Positions 1-19,156 of a DNA stretch of 42,500 bases are shown here, one piece after another. The position numbers and the translations under genes were made by a program. Below the pieces are notes generated by a model. That model did not search any database, was not told where the DNA came from, and worked only from the letters and a program-made list of their open reading frames with translations. Origin of the DNA: Chrysomallon squamiferum (Eukaryota > Mollusca > Gastropoda > Neomphalida > Peltospiridae); the NCBI GenBank assembly GCA_012295275.1, contig CM022667.1:7875038-7917537 (forward strand), in the 5' to 3' direction. Each line of letters opens with the position of its first letter. Positions within the stretch are counted from its first letter, which is position 1.

Positions 1-120
1 TAATAAATGAAGGAAAAGACGAAAGTAAAAAAAAAAGAAAAAAAAAAAAAGAAATAAATATCGTTATTTCATTTAGTTAAATTTTATTGAAATATATGAA
101 CTAAATAATGGATATTTTAC

Positions 121-177
121 CTTAGCTCCAATCTGGTTTCCGCACTGTCCGGCTTGCATGTGAACTATTTCTCTCAT
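121..177 (-). CDS. TUBB: beta-tubulin copy A, exon 1 only (gene runs off left edge)
   Basis: Read on the minus strand this is an ATG exon of exactly 19 codons, [19 protein letters not shown], ending AAG before a GTAAAATA donor. It is the beta-tubulin N-terminus (start of the GTP-binding Rossmann-like domain); [10 protein letters not shown] contributes to the nucleotide site. Exons 2-4 must lie left of base 1. Bases 1-120 are intron 1 and are almost identical to intron 1 of copy C around 12010-12124. The MREI start is the nascent-chain tetrapeptide known to mediate tubulin mRNA autoregulation in animals. Residue 7 is Met, as in copies B-D, not the common Ile seen in copy G. Exon boundaries are certain; whether the rest of the gene is intact cannot be seen. 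Confidence 0.9.
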
Positions 178-257
178 TTTGCTAGGTGAGGTATAAAAAC
201 GTGATAGTTGATGAAGTTAAAACACAGACACTGATTTCTCTACACAAATGTTCCGTG

Positions 258-264
258 TTTTATA
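258..264 (-). promoter_or_regulatory. TATA box of beta-tubulin copy A
   Basis: TATAAAA on the minus strand, inside GGGTATAAAACACGG, 81-87 nt upstream of the copy A ATG. The same element at the same spacing precedes copies B-F, so it is the likely core promoter, with transcription starting near 230-235. Confidence 0.75.
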
Positions 265-984
265 CCCTGCCCTGTTGTTAGCACCACCCACTCGTTGTCA
301 ACGCTGATTAAGTCATTAGGTTCTTTTCACAGTTAATCCTGGAGTTGTTTTGCTGCATACACTTCATAGTTACGTGAACCTTAGTGACTGTGTTAAACTG
401 ATCAGCCATTCATGTTTGTAACAAAGGAGTAATTTTCACTTAAGTAGTTGTTTTTTTTTTATCTGCGTTGTTTGTTGTACATTCCTTCTTGTATTAGTGA
501 CCTTTTCCTGATTTATTTATATTTATATTTATATTTTTCTTTTATTCCATTTCATTTTTTATTTTATTTTAATTTTGTTTAATTTAGTATTTATATTATT
601 TTATTTTATTTTTTATTTTTACTTTAAAAAATCAATTCATTTCTTGTTTCATTATTGTTATTTGTCTATTCTGTTCACATTTTATTCATTTGTTTATTCA
701 TTATTTGCTATCTTTCTATCTAACTTAGATAGTTATCTACTCTACTCATTTATTCTAGTCAGTGGTTATTTATTTATTTATTTATTTACTTACATATTAT
801 TATTTATTTATTTATTTTTATTTAAAACAGGTAATATTTTAAAATCTACTAATAAAAAACAGTCTAGGATTTTTTGTAGTGTGTGTGTTTGTGTGTCTGT
901 ATATAGATGTACATATATATGTATACGTATAAGTATGTTTGTATATCTATGTGCTGGCGTTATAAATTTGTATATGTTATATAT

Positions 985-1018
<34 letters not shown>

Positions 1019-1154
1019 CTGTGTGTATATGTATATGCGTGTCTATAGGTGTGAATGTTATTTAAAATGTATGTTAGTAGTTGAGAGTATTAAGCCAAAT
1101 TATTGAAAAACGTTTTATTTTACGTCCAATACAATTTTCAGATTTTTTACAAAA

Positions 1155-1470
1155 TGTTACTCGGTGTTATAAAATAATTTTCTGTGAAATTTATACAAAG
1201 TGTTACTCAGTGTTATAAAATAATTTTCTGTGAAATTTATACAAAGTGTTACTCAGTTTTATAAAATAATTTTCTGTGAAATTTATACAAAGTGTTACTC
1301 AGTTTTATAAAATAATTTTTCTGTGAAATTTATACAAAGTGTTACTCAGGGTTATAAAATATTTTTTCTGTGAAATTTATACAAAGTGTTACTCAGTGTT
1401 ATAAAATAATGTATCTGTGAAATTTATACAAAGTGTTACTCAGTGTTATAAAATAATGTATCTGTGAAAT
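1155..1470. repeat. 46-bp minisatellite, about 7 copies
   Basis: Direct repeats built on TCTGTGAAATTTATACAAAG followed by TGTTACTCAGTGTTATAAAA and a variable AT tail. Successive TTATACAAAG motifs start at 1191 and 1237, giving a 46-bp period. Related arrays sit at equivalent places near 7128 and 12926. Confidence 0.9.
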
Positions 1471-1926
1471 TATTAAAATCTTTCTGAAATGACATGTATT
1501 GTTTCTTAAAGATTGGGCAACATTTTATTATTTATTTATTTATCTATTTATTTACTTTTTTATGCTTGTTTTATTTATTTATCTATTTATTTACTTTTTT
1601 ATGCTTGTTTTATTTATTTATCTATTTATTTAATTTTTTTATTTGTTTTATTTATTTATGCATGCATGCATTTATTTAATTATTTTTATTTCATTTAATG
1701 CGTATCTTTTTAAAAAATTTTAACCGACAGTTACCAAAACGAGTCATAATAATGACAAACAACGTGTTTACAACTTAATTAGTGTAACTAAAACTTCTTT
1801 TAATCACGTCATGTAAATGTAGTTTGAGTTGCGTCTGCGTTCTCTGTAGTTTTACATTTAAAAATATCTAAATTTTGTTTGTGAATATTAAAAACTGAAT
1901 GTGCTACAACGATCATTTAACGACTT

Positions 1927-1948
1927 GTTCTTCTTCTTCTTCTTTTTC

Positions 1949-2019
<71 letters not shown>
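1927..2019. repeat. Compound (TTC)n(TTA)n microsatellite
   Basis: A TTC run passes directly into a long TTA/ATT run. The same compound tract recurs at 7967-8084 and 13668-13772, so it predates the tandem duplication of the tubulin unit. Confidence 0.9.
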
Positions 2020-2020
<1 letters not shown>

Positions 2021-2134
2021 GTCCAGATTTTTAAAAAAAAGTAATAATAAATTAAGACAGAAAAAGAATTGTTTAGCTTCCACGAAAGGTCGAGAAATAT
2101 CCCAACCTTCAAATATTTTTAAATTTTATTTTTC

Positions 2135-2157
2135 AAAAAAAAAAAAAAAAAAAAAAA

Positions 2158-2196
<39 letters not shown>

Positions 2197-2200
2197 AAAA
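2135..2200. repeat. Poly-A followed by (AATA)n
   Basis: About 22 A residues run into an AATA tetranucleotide array. An A-tail joined to a simple repeat can mark the 3' end of a retroposed element, but no element body is recognisable beside it. Confidence 0.85.
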
Positions 2201-2245
2201 TCTTTGAAATGAAGAGTTAAAACTCTGGAAACGATTTTCACATCT

Positions 2246-2345
2246 ATTACAGAGATTGCACAATCACCAACGAACATCATCCTGACGTCAGAGCCTCTGT
2301 CTGACAAAAGACGTGTCACATTTACATCGACGCCTTTTCTGTTCC
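2246..2345 (+). promoter_or_regulatory. Conserved spacer block, copy 1 (possible decayed promoter)
   Basis: A non-repetitive block beginning TTACAGAGATTGCACAATCA and ending near GACGCC, also found at 8254-8372 and 13950-14070. This copy contains a palindromic TGACGTCA at 2283-2290 that the other two lack. It lies downstream of the copy B tubulin 3' end. Function unknown; promoter character is argued mainly from the third copy. Confidence 0.4.
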
Positions 2346-2890
2346 GTCATTATCTGGCATTATCAGGCCCCAGAATGATATTTGAGATATTCTGTTTAGC
2401 CGATGAAGAAGGCTTAATTCAATATCGCATTAAGTATAGCTTTGAAATAAACAAAGGTTTTATAGTTATGTTAAAAATTTCACCTGCATTTTCAAGCTAG
2501 AAAGTGTTTATAATCTTCTGTACCTCTCTACAAGTCTTCTGACAATTAATTTCATGTGGTCAGTTTTCTTCTTCCTGCAAACGCCTTTCTAAATACAAAA
2601 AACAAACAAACACACAAATGGATGGACGCTTAACAAGGATACATTTTTGTGGCCTTATTATTATCATCATTTCCCTCTCTCTTTTAAAATAAATACCTGT
2701 CGTGCAGAAATAGCATTATGCATACTCGAATACATATTATGATTCGTGTGACTAATTTTATTATTTCCTTTTGTCATCACAGGCAGATACCACTGACAAG
2801 ATGTGTTTACCTTTATCCAGTGGCACCCGCTTTGTCTGCTGCTTTCGTGTGTTTTTTTTGCGATCTTCTTTATTTTATTTTATTTCTTTA

Positions 2891-2892
<2 letters not shown>

Positions 2893-2948
<56 letters not shown>
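2893..2948. repeat. (ATT)n microsatellite
   Basis: Uninterrupted ATT/TTA triplets, followed by degenerate TTAC/TTG triplets to about 2970. A matching tract lies at 8980-9047 in the next unit. Confidence 0.9.
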
Positions 2949-2953
<5 letters not shown>

Positions 2954-3252
2954 TACTATTGTTATTGTTATGATTAATATGTTTATTTTCAAATGTTCTA
3001 GTACCAAAGTTCTTATATTTTTCATTTTATTTTATTTTATTTATGTATTCCGTTCTTTATTTCTTTCTTCTTTTTCTTTCTCTCTTTCTTTATGTCTTCC
3101 TTTGTTTCTTTATTTCTTTTTTATTAGACAGGCGTGCTAGAATCTTCAGCCGTTCCACGAATTCAAGTAAAATTATACTCAACGATCAAACATGTCCCAT
3201 ACAGCAACATTTTTATGAAATAAAAACAAAATTCAGGTTTTTTGTCAAATGT

Positions 3253-3258
3253 TTTATT
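3253..3258 (-). terminator. Candidate poly(A) signal of beta-tubulin copy B
   Basis: AATAAA on the minus strand about 180 nt past the copy B stop. The surrounding sequence and hexamer are conserved at 9246-9251 (copy C) and 15194-15199 (copy D), which favours real use. Other AATAAA hexamers in the adjoining AATA repeat make the exact site uncertain. Confidence 0.5.
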
Positions 3259-3265
3259 TTAGCAA

Positions 3266-3296
<31 letters not shown>

Positions 3297-3435
3297 TAGT
3301 ACAAATCGTATGGTGCTTAAATAAATGTTTCTGTAAAAATATTTATAAGATGTACAAAAAGCGTTAAAAATTAAAATATTCTGTTTAAAAAACCGAAAAA
3401 TTGAATCAGTTTTGTTTGACGACAAGTAAGTCAGT

Positions 3436-6153
<2,718 letters not shown>

Positions 6154-6235
6154 TTTGCTAGGCGAGGTATAAAAACGTGATAGTTGATGAAGTTAAAACA
6201 CAGACACACTGATTTCTCTACACAAATGTTCCGTG

Positions 6236-6242
6236 TTTTATA
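6236..6242 (-). promoter_or_regulatory. TATA box of beta-tubulin copy B
   Basis: TATAAAA on the minus strand, 83-89 nt upstream of the copy B ATG, in sequence conserved with copies A, C and D. Confidence 0.75.
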
Positions 6243-6458
6243 CCCTGCCCTCTTGTTGCCACAACCCACTCGTTGTCAACGCTGATTAAGTCATTAGGTT
6301 CTTTTCACAGTTAATCCCGGATTATCGTATCCGAAATTGTTTTGATCAGCCATTCATGTTTGTAACAAAGAAGTAATTTTCACCTAAGTACTTTTCTTTA
6401 TCTGTCCTTTGCGTGGTGTGTTGTACATTCCTTTATTTTTCAGAGATATTCTTATGGT

Positions 6459-6541
6459 TTATTTATATTTATATTTATATTTATATTTATATTTATATTT
6501 ATATTTATATTTATATTTATATTTATATTTATATTTATATT
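6459..6541. repeat. (ATTTAT)n hexanucleotide tract
   Basis: Regular ATTTAT hexamers; a similar tract sits at 12490-12560 in the next unit and a short version near 515-540. Confidence 0.9.
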
Positions 6542-6799
6542 TTATTTTATTTTTATTTTTGTTTTATACTACTTTAGTTTTATTTTAGTTTAGTTTAGTA
6601 TTTATTTTATTTTATTTTATTTTATTTTATTTTATTTTTTATTTTTATTTTTAGTTTAATTCATTTCTTGTTTCATTGTTATTTGCCTATTCTATTCACA
6701 TTTAATTTATTGGTTTATTTATTATTTTCCTATCTTTCTATCTAATTTACTGATTTCTAATTTAGATATTTATCTACTCTATTCAGTTATTCTAGCCAG

Positions 6800-6834
<35 letters not shown>

Positions 6835-7127
6835 TGTTTTTATTTATTCATTTATTTATCTATTTATTGACTTAAAAAAAAAGGTAATATTTTGAAATCT
6901 ACTAATAAAACGCACAATCAAGGACCTTTTATTTTTGCATGCTTTTTTGTTTTGTATATGTGTGTGTTATATACTTATATCTGTGCGTGTGTGTCTGTGT
7001 GTGTGTGTGTGTCGATAGGTGTGAATGTTTTTTAATGTTATTTAAAAAGTATATCAATAGCTTAGAATATTAAGTCAATTCATTGAAAAATATTTTATTT
7101 TACATGATATTTTTCATATTTTATACA

Positions 7128-7545
7128 AAATGTTACTGAATATTATTAAATACTGTGTCTGTGAAATTTATGCAAAATGTTACTGAATATTATAAAATAA
7201 TGTATCTGTGAAATTTATATGAAATGTTACTGAATGTTATAAAAAAATATATCTGAGAAATTTATATAAAATGTTACTGAATATTATAAAATAATGTATC
7301 TGTGAAATTTATATAAAATGTTACTGAATATTATAAAATAATATATCTGTGAAATTTATATAAAATGTTACTGAATATTATAAAATAATGTATCTGTGAA
7401 ATTTATATAAAATGTTACTGAATATTATAAAATAATGTATCTGTGAAATTTATATAAAATGTTACTGAATATTATAAAATAATATATCTGTGAAATTTAT
7501 ATAAAATGTTACTGAATGTTATAAAATAATGTATCTGTGAAATAA
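7128..7545. repeat. 47-bp minisatellite, about 9 copies
   Basis: Repeats built on TCTGTGAAATTTATATAAAA plus TGTTACTGAATATTATAAAA and ATGTA; TTTATAT recurs at 7261 and 7308, a 47-bp period. It is homologous to the 46-bp array at 1155-1470 but homogenised to its own variant. Confidence 0.9.
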
Positions 7546-7966
7546 TTAGATTTTGTCTAAAATAATTTGAAAAAAACAAAACATGTCTGCCTTTTGTTTC
7601 TTAATAGTTTGGTCACCATTTTATTTATTTATTTATTTATTTACTTTGTTGTTTGTTTGTTTGTTTACCTTTTTCTTTGTTTATTTTATTTTATTTCATT
7701 TTATTTATTTATTTATCTGTCTATTTACGTTTTTAGTTTTAATGAATATGTTGTAAAAAAAAGTTATAAAACTTTCGATAATAATGATAATGTGTTTAAA
7801 GCTTGATTAGTGTTGTTATAACAAAACGAGTTTTGATCAAGTTAAGTAAATGTGGTTTCTGCTTCGTTCTCTGTAGTTTTACATTTACATATATCTAAAT
7901 TTTTATTTGTGAATATTAAAAACTGAAGGTGATGTAACTGTCATTTGACTTCTTATTGTTGTTTTT

Positions 7967-7969
7967 CTT

Positions 7970-8000
<31 letters not shown>

Positions 8001-8052
8001 TTATTATTATTATCATTATTATTATTATTATTATTACTACTACTACTACTAC

Positions 8053-8085
<33 letters not shown>

Positions 8086-8130
8086 GCAAGACAAAAAAAA
8101 AAAAAAAAAAAAAAGAAGAGGAAAAAAAAA
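7967..8130. repeat. Compound (TTC)n(TTA)n(TAC)n tract plus poly-A
   Basis: TTC, TTA, TAC and again TTA triplets to 8084, then a nearly pure A run. Equivalent to 1927-2019 and 13668-13772. Confidence 0.9.
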
Positions 8131-8253
8131 GTTGTTTAGCTTCCCGGCACTGTCGAAAAATATTCCCACCTCCAAATATTTTTATATGTTTATTTTTCAA
8201 ATAAAGAGTTAAAATCTAAAAACGATTCCCACCACCACCACCACCACACCACC

Positions 8254-8372
8254 CTGTTACAGAGATTGTGCAATCACCAACGAACTTCATCCTGACATTA
8301 CTGCCGTCTCTGACAAAACCTGTAGCTCTTGCGTCTGTGCATTTACACCGACGCCATTTGTTTTCTATTTCA
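8254..8372 (+). promoter_or_regulatory. Conserved spacer block, copy 2
   Basis: Starts TTACAGAGATTGTGCAATCA and ends around GACGCCATTTG. Homologous to 2246-2345 and 13950-14070. Lacks the palindromic CRE of copy 1 and the CCAAT of copy 3. Confidence 0.4.
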
Positions 8373-8979
8373 TCATTGTCAAGCACTGTCAGATCACAGA
8401 ATCTACGGTTCAAACATCTTTTGTCCCGCCTATAAACAGACAGAAAGTGATCTTTGTGACATGCTGTATAGGCAAGGAAGGCTTCATAGAACGAAATGTT
8501 AACAAAGATTACAAAGTTAACAAAGTTAACAAAGATTTTATAGCAGCTTTATTTTCTAGCTGGAAAATGTTTATAATCTTTTGTACCCTTGTTTCAGTCT
8601 TCTGACAATGAATTTCATATGGTTAGTTTTTTTCTTCATGCATATGTCTTTCTTCAAACAAAATAAAAATTAAAAGCCTCATTCATAAAATGAAATGGGT
8701 AGACGCAAAACAAGTATACTTTTCTGTAGCCATATTTTTACTATAATCATCTTTTTTATTATTATTTCTTGTAGTTTGTTCATTTTTAATTCCAAAAGTT
8801 TTAAAATAAATGTTTGTAGTACACAAGTAGCACGATGCATACTAGAGTGCATGTTATATTATGATCAGTTTGTGACTAATTTTTATATTTCCTTCTTCAC
8901 TTCAGGCAGATACCACTCACAAGACGTGTTTGTACCCTTATCCAGTGACGCCTGTTTCATCTCTTTCTTTCTTTTCTTT

Positions 8980-8981
8980 TC

Positions 8982-9047
<66 letters not shown>
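8980..9047. repeat. (ATT)n microsatellite
   Basis: Uninterrupted ATT triplets at the position equivalent to 2893-2948. Confidence 0.9.
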
Positions 9048-9051
<4 letters not shown>

Positions 9052-9435
9052 ATATTTTTGTATGCATATCTACTGGTACCAAAGTTTATATTCCTTCAGC
9101 CGTTCCACGAATTCTTTTAAATGATGACTGACTAAGGCGGTAAAATACTGAATTCAAGTAAAATTATATTCAGCGATCAAACATGTCCGATAAAGGAATA
9201 TTTGAAATAAAATAAAAACAAAATTCAGGTTTATTTATAAAATGTTTTATTTTAGCAATAAAAATAAATATATAAATAAATAAATTAGTACAAATCATAT
9301 GGCGTGTAAATAAATGTTTGTGTAAAAATATTTTTAAGATGTATAAAGAGCGAAAAATATTCAGTTTACAACACCAAAGATTTAAGTCAGTTTTGTTTGT
9401 CGAGAATGTGTGGGCCAAGATTTGAGTAAGTCAGT

Positions 9436-12181
<2,746 letters not shown>

Positions 12182-12261
12182 TTTGCTAGGTGAGGTGTAA
12201 AAACGTGATAGCTGATGAAGTTAAAACACAGATACTGATTTCTCTACACAAATGTTCCGTG

Positions 12262-12268
12262 TTTTATA
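12262..12268 (-). promoter_or_regulatory. TATA box of beta-tubulin copy C
   Basis: TATAAAA on the minus strand, 81-87 nt upstream of the copy C ATG. Flanking sequence is closest to copy A (shared GTTGTTAGCACCACCC upstream). Confidence 0.75.
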
Positions 12269-12925
12269 CCCTGCCCTGTTGTTAGCACCACCCACTCGTT
12301 GTCAACGCTGATTAGGTTCTTTTCACATTTAATCCTGGAGTTGTTTTGCTGCATTCACTTCATAGTTACGTGAACCTTATTGACTGTGTTAAACTGATCA
12401 GCCATTCATGTTTGTAACAAAGAAGTAATTTTCACGTAAGTAGTTTTCTTTGTATTGTACATTCCTTCTTGTATTAGAGCACTTCTTATCATTTATTTAT
12501 ATTTATATTTATATTTATATTTATATTTATATTTATATTTATATTTATATTTATATTTATTTTTATTTTTATATTTAAAGTTTTGTTTTTGTTATATTTT
12601 TAGTCTAGTTTAGTTGAGTTTTTATTTTATTTTATTTTTGTTTGTTTGTTTGTTTATTTATTTGCTTACTTTCTTAAAAGAAGGTAATATTTTAAAATCC
12701 AGTAATAAAATATACAATCAAGGACTTTTTTAGTTTTGTATGGTTTTCTTTGTGTATGTGTGTATGTATGGATATGTCTGTATATCTATGCATTGGTATG
12801 AATATGTTTGTGTTATATGCGTATCTATAGATATGAGTGTTATATAATATTATTTAAAATGTATATCAATAAGGCAAATTATTTTATTTTACGTCACTGG
12901 TAATGTCACAGTTTTCAGCTTTTAT

Positions 12926-13195
12926 ATAAAATGTTACTGAATATTATAAAATAATGTATCTGTGAAATTTATACAAAATGTTACTGAATGTGTATCTGTG
13001 AAATTTATACAAAATGTTACTTAATGTTATAAAATAATATATCTGTGAAATTTATACAAAATGTTACTGAATATTATAAAATAATGTATCTGTGAAATTT
13101 ATACAAAATGTTATTGAATAGTATAAAATAATGTATCTGTGAAATTTATACAAAATGTTACTGAATATTATAAAATAATGTATCTGTGAAATTAG
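12926..13195. repeat. 47-bp minisatellite, about 6 copies
   Basis: Same family as 7128-7545 but with TTTATACAAAATG in most units; one unit near 12985 is shortened. It ends at a unique TTAGTAAAATTG. Confidence 0.9.
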
Positions 13196-13667
13196 TAAAA
13201 TTGTTTTGAAAAATAGCATACGTTTGTGTCTTGTTAGATAATGATTTGGTCAATGTTTTATTTATTTATTTATTTATTTATTTATTGTTTTTTTACGTTT
13301 TGTCTTATTAATGTTTTGGTCAAATTTTATTTATTTATTTATTTATTTTGTTTTCTTTGTTTTCTTATTGTGTGTTTTATTTTATTTTTGTTTTTTTTAT
13401 TTATTTTCTTTCTTTCATTTTTTAATTTATTTACCTGTTTGGTTGCTTGTTTATTTGTGTATTTATTTTTATTAGTTTTAATGAGTGTGTTGTCACTCTT
13501 GATTTCAGTAAAAACAGTGATAATAATGACAAACAATGTGTTTACATCTTAACTACTGTTGTTAAAAAAAGCGTGCTTTGATGATTTTATATAAATGTAG
13601 TTTGTGTTGCTTTCTACATTTTTCTTTGTCAACATTAAAAACTGATCGTGCTATGTCATTTGACTCT

Positions 13668-13772
<105 letters not shown>

Positions 13773-13949
13773 GGCCAGATTTAAAAAAATAAAAATAGTA
13801 ACAACTTGTATAGTTTCCCCGCACTGTCGAGAAAACCCCAAACTCCAAATATTTTTTATTTTACTTTTCAAAAAAAAAAAAAAAAAATAATAATAAAAAG
13901 TTCCATCAAATAAAGAGTTAAAACTAAAAAAAACGTGATTTTCCCGCCT

Positions 13950-14070
13950 ATTACAGAGACTGCGCAGTGACCAATGAACTTCGTCCTGGCGTCTGTGTGT
14001 CTGTTGGACAAAGCTGTACCTCTTACGACTGCGCCTTTACATGGACGCCATTTTGTTTTCTGTTCTGTTG
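13950..14070 (+). promoter_or_regulatory. Conserved spacer block, copy 3 (best-preserved motifs)
   Basis: Homologous to 2246-2345 and 8254-8372. On the plus strand it shows ACTGCGCAGTGACCAATGAA, which combines an NRF1-like TGCGCA core with a CCAAT box, and GACGCCATTTTG, which fits the YY1 consensus GCCATNTTG. This combination is typical of TATA-less promoters, but no downstream exon is visible. It may be a relic promoter, a noncoding-RNA promoter or an old repeat. Confidence 0.35.
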
Positions 14071-15369
14071 TTATCAGGCTTTATAAGTCATAGAACAGAA
14101 GGTTGAAACTTCTTTTGTTGCGCTTATATTGATATTTGTGATATGGCTGCGTAGCCAAGGAAGACTTCATAAAGCAAAATTACACTCACTGTTTACTGAT
14201 GTAGATCAGCTTTCAGTTGTCTGCTTTCTTTTCTTTACAATTCTTTACAGTGTGTTAATTACGATGATATTGGGATTGGTTTTATATTATTTGAAAATTT
14301 CCACAAAAGTAACAAAAAATAAAAAAAATAAAAATTAAATGAATAAAATAGATGAAGACTTGTTTCTTTGTTTCTTTGTTTTGTATTTTGTTCATTTTTA
14401 ATTCTAAAAGTTTTAAAATAAATTCTTGTAATTTCGTGCACAAATAGTATGTGTTTAGTATGTGATTTATTTTTTTCTTTCTTTGTATAAATCCTTCACC
14501 ATCATAGACAGATATTATCGTGTTTGTATTTATTTATTTATTTATTTTATATAATTATTATTAGTAGTAAAGTTATAAATAATTAACACTGGAAATGAAT
14601 AATAATATCTAAATTTTAGTGGTTTATTTATTTCTAATGAATTATTTCTATGTCGTGTCTGGGACATCTCTGAAAATATGTTTTTATTTCCACAGAATAC
14701 AGTTAACTGAAACAGTTTTTTAAATTTTCGTTGTTGTTGTTGCTGCTGTTTTGTTGCTGATGATGATATTATGGCTGCTATTGTTACTATTGCTGCTGTT
14801 GTTTGTCAAGGTGGGTTAAATAAAACATTCAGAGTCTGTCTTGTAATTAGACCAGTACTAAGACACAGATTCGAACATGATGTCAAGTTCTGAGTTCTAA
14901 TCACAGAGGTATATTAAAATCAGTTATTCTCTTACTCTTTATTTCTCTCTCTCTTTCTATTTTTTTTTTTTTTTTTTCTTCATCTAGAACTAACACAAAC
15001 AGTTTTAGGCAGAATATGCTATTCTTTGGATCTGTGTTCTAGACAGGCATGCGAGAATATTCAGCTGTTGAACGAACACGAAGGCGGTAAAAATATTACT
15101 GAATTCAAGTAAAATTATACTCATAGATTAAAGATATCCGACAAAAGAGGGCTTCAAATTTTTAAAAACAAAATGCATTTTTTTTATATAATTTTTATTT
15201 TAACAATAAAAATAAATATTTAAATTAATGAATGAATTTGTACAAATCGTATGGTGCATAAATAAAAGTTTCTATAAACATATTTTTAAAATGTTTAGTT
15301 TCCAACACCAAAGATTTAAGTCAGTTTTGTTTGTCGAGAATGTGTGGGCCAAGATTTGAGTAAGTCAGT

Positions 15370-17983
<2,614 letters not shown>

Positions 17984-18065
17984 TTTGCTAGGCGAGGTAT
18001 AAAAACGTGATAGTTGATGAAGTTAAAACACAGATTCACTGATTTCTCTACACAAATGTTCCGTG

Positions 18066-18072
18066 TTTTATA
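18066..18072 (-). promoter_or_regulatory. TATA box of beta-tubulin copy D
   Basis: TATAAAA on the minus strand, 83-89 nt upstream of the copy D ATG. Flanks are closest to copy B (shared CCTCTTGTTGCCA upstream). Similarity to the array ends near 18160-18180. Confidence 0.75.
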
Positions 18073-18181
18073 CCCTGCCCTCTTGTTGCCATCACCCACT
18101 CGTAGTCAACGCTGATTATGTCATTAGGGTTCGTTTCATAGTTAATCCCGGATTATCGTTATGCGAATTCCAGTTGCTCAG

Positions 18182-18970
18182 TTAACTGTTTAAAAAAATA
18201 GTAACAATAACAATTAAAAAGAATAATAATAATACATCCAGCTGACGAGGTAATCACTGTTATTGAGAAACCAGGTGGTTAGGATTTTACATCACCCAAA
18301 CAACATAGATGTCTTGTTATTGTTATATACTGTTTATATTTATTTACTAACTTATTTATTTATTTATTTATTTGATTTATTTCCTATTATATTTCTTTAT
18401 TTTATTGGGTTTTTCTATTTTTTCTATTTTTTCTTATTTTTTTCTTTTCTATTTATTTATCTATTTATTTACGATGTCATAGGTTTGTATTTTATAGTTT
18501 GTTCTAGAATGCACGCGAATCTATATTCCATATATTTTTATTTTTGTGTATTACATGGACTTATTACCATTTTACTTATACTTTATTGTTATTATTATTA
18601 TTATTATCATCATTATTATGTTGTTTGTTGTTGTTATTATCATCATCATTATCATTATCTTTATTACTTTATACTCATCATCATCATTATCATTATCATT
18701 ATCATATTATTATTACAGTTGTGGTTATTGTTGTTGTATTCGAAATGATAGACAAGTCTACATTGTTCTTACAAAAATATGATTTATGAAAATCTGTTAA
18801 AAGTGGAAAACATCGGATGATTTCCCTCCCTTTGTTTTGTTTTATCTATCTATCTATCTATCTGTTTATTTTTTTTTTTTTTTTTTTATTTTATTTTATT
18901 TTATTTTATTTATTTTTTTTGGTGGTTTTTTTTTTTTTCGGTAATGAAGATTTTTTATGAGGTTGTTCAC
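18182..18970. other. Right edge of tandem array: low-complexity spacer
   Basis: Unlike the A-C spacers: no minisatellite. Contains TTTA tracts (18350-18470), mixed ATT/ATC triplets (18590-18720), a short (TCTA)n (18843-18862) and poly-T runs (18868-18940). No gene seen. Confidence 0.6.
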
Positions 18971-18981
18971 TAAAGATCCGT

Positions 18982-19002
18982 TACGTCATCATTTTGACGT
19001 CA
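18982..19002 (+). promoter_or_regulatory. Two CRE-like sites upstream of the membrane-protein gene
   Basis: TTACGTCA starting near 18981 and the full palindrome TGACGTCA at 18995-19002, about 160 nt before the ATG at 19157. These match the CREB/ATF site. TGACGTCA also occurs elsewhere in the window (2283, 26631, about 28416), so chance is possible. Confidence 0.4.
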
Positions 19003-19156
19003 TAATGAATAACTATGGTACCAAGCCCATACTGAAAGTTTATTTTTACGTTGTGCATTTGAGCTGCCGAAAACATTTCACTTCTTATTTGTTCTAACAA
19101 AAAATAATAATAAATTTAAAAACAACAACAAAAAAAAAAAAAAAAACACACAAAAA

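Larger units (their letters stand above)
178..3435. other. Spacer of tandem unit 1 (copy A promoter to copy B 3' end)
   Basis: No credible protein gene seen. From left to right: copy A 5'UTR and promoter (178-480), T-rich and TTTA-rich DNA (480-840), TG-rich DNA (870-1050), a 46-bp minisatellite (1155-1470), TTTA tracts (1530-1690), a compound (TTC)n(TTA)n tract (1927-2019), a poly-A/(AATA)n tract (2135-2200), a conserved block (2246-2345), an (ATT)n tract (2893-2948) and the copy B 3'UTR. Reading frames in this stretch are products of low-complexity sequence. The same order recurs in the next two spacers. Confidence 0.75.
6154..9435. other. Spacer of tandem unit 2 (copy B promoter to copy C 3' end)
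   Basis: No credible gene. Contents parallel unit 1: copy B promoter, (ATTTAT)n (6459-6541), TTTA tracts (6795-6870), TG-rich DNA (6960-7015), minisatellite (7128-7545), (TTC)n(TTA)n (7967-8084), poly-A (8091-8130), a short (CCA)n tract (8227-8250), conserved block (8254-8372), (ATT)n (8980-9047) and copy C 3'UTR. Reading frames across 7900-8200 encode only homopolymers. Confidence 0.75.

Noticed and set aside
575-1048. A 157-codon frame rich in Phe, Leu, Tyr and Cys/Val
   Set aside because: Made of TTTA and TG repeats; not open in the homologous parts of units 2 and 3.
2135-2200. Poly-A plus AATA tract as the tail of a SINE or LINE
   Set aside because: No target-site duplication, promoter boxes or reverse-transcriptase-like frame could be found next to it.
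7903-8204. Overlapping frames on both strands encoding poly-Asn, poly-Lys, poly-Leu or poly-Ser
   Set aside because: Pure translation of (TTC)n, (TTA)n and poly-A. The same applies to frames at 1888-2112, 10239-10473, 30142-30423 and 38821-39186.
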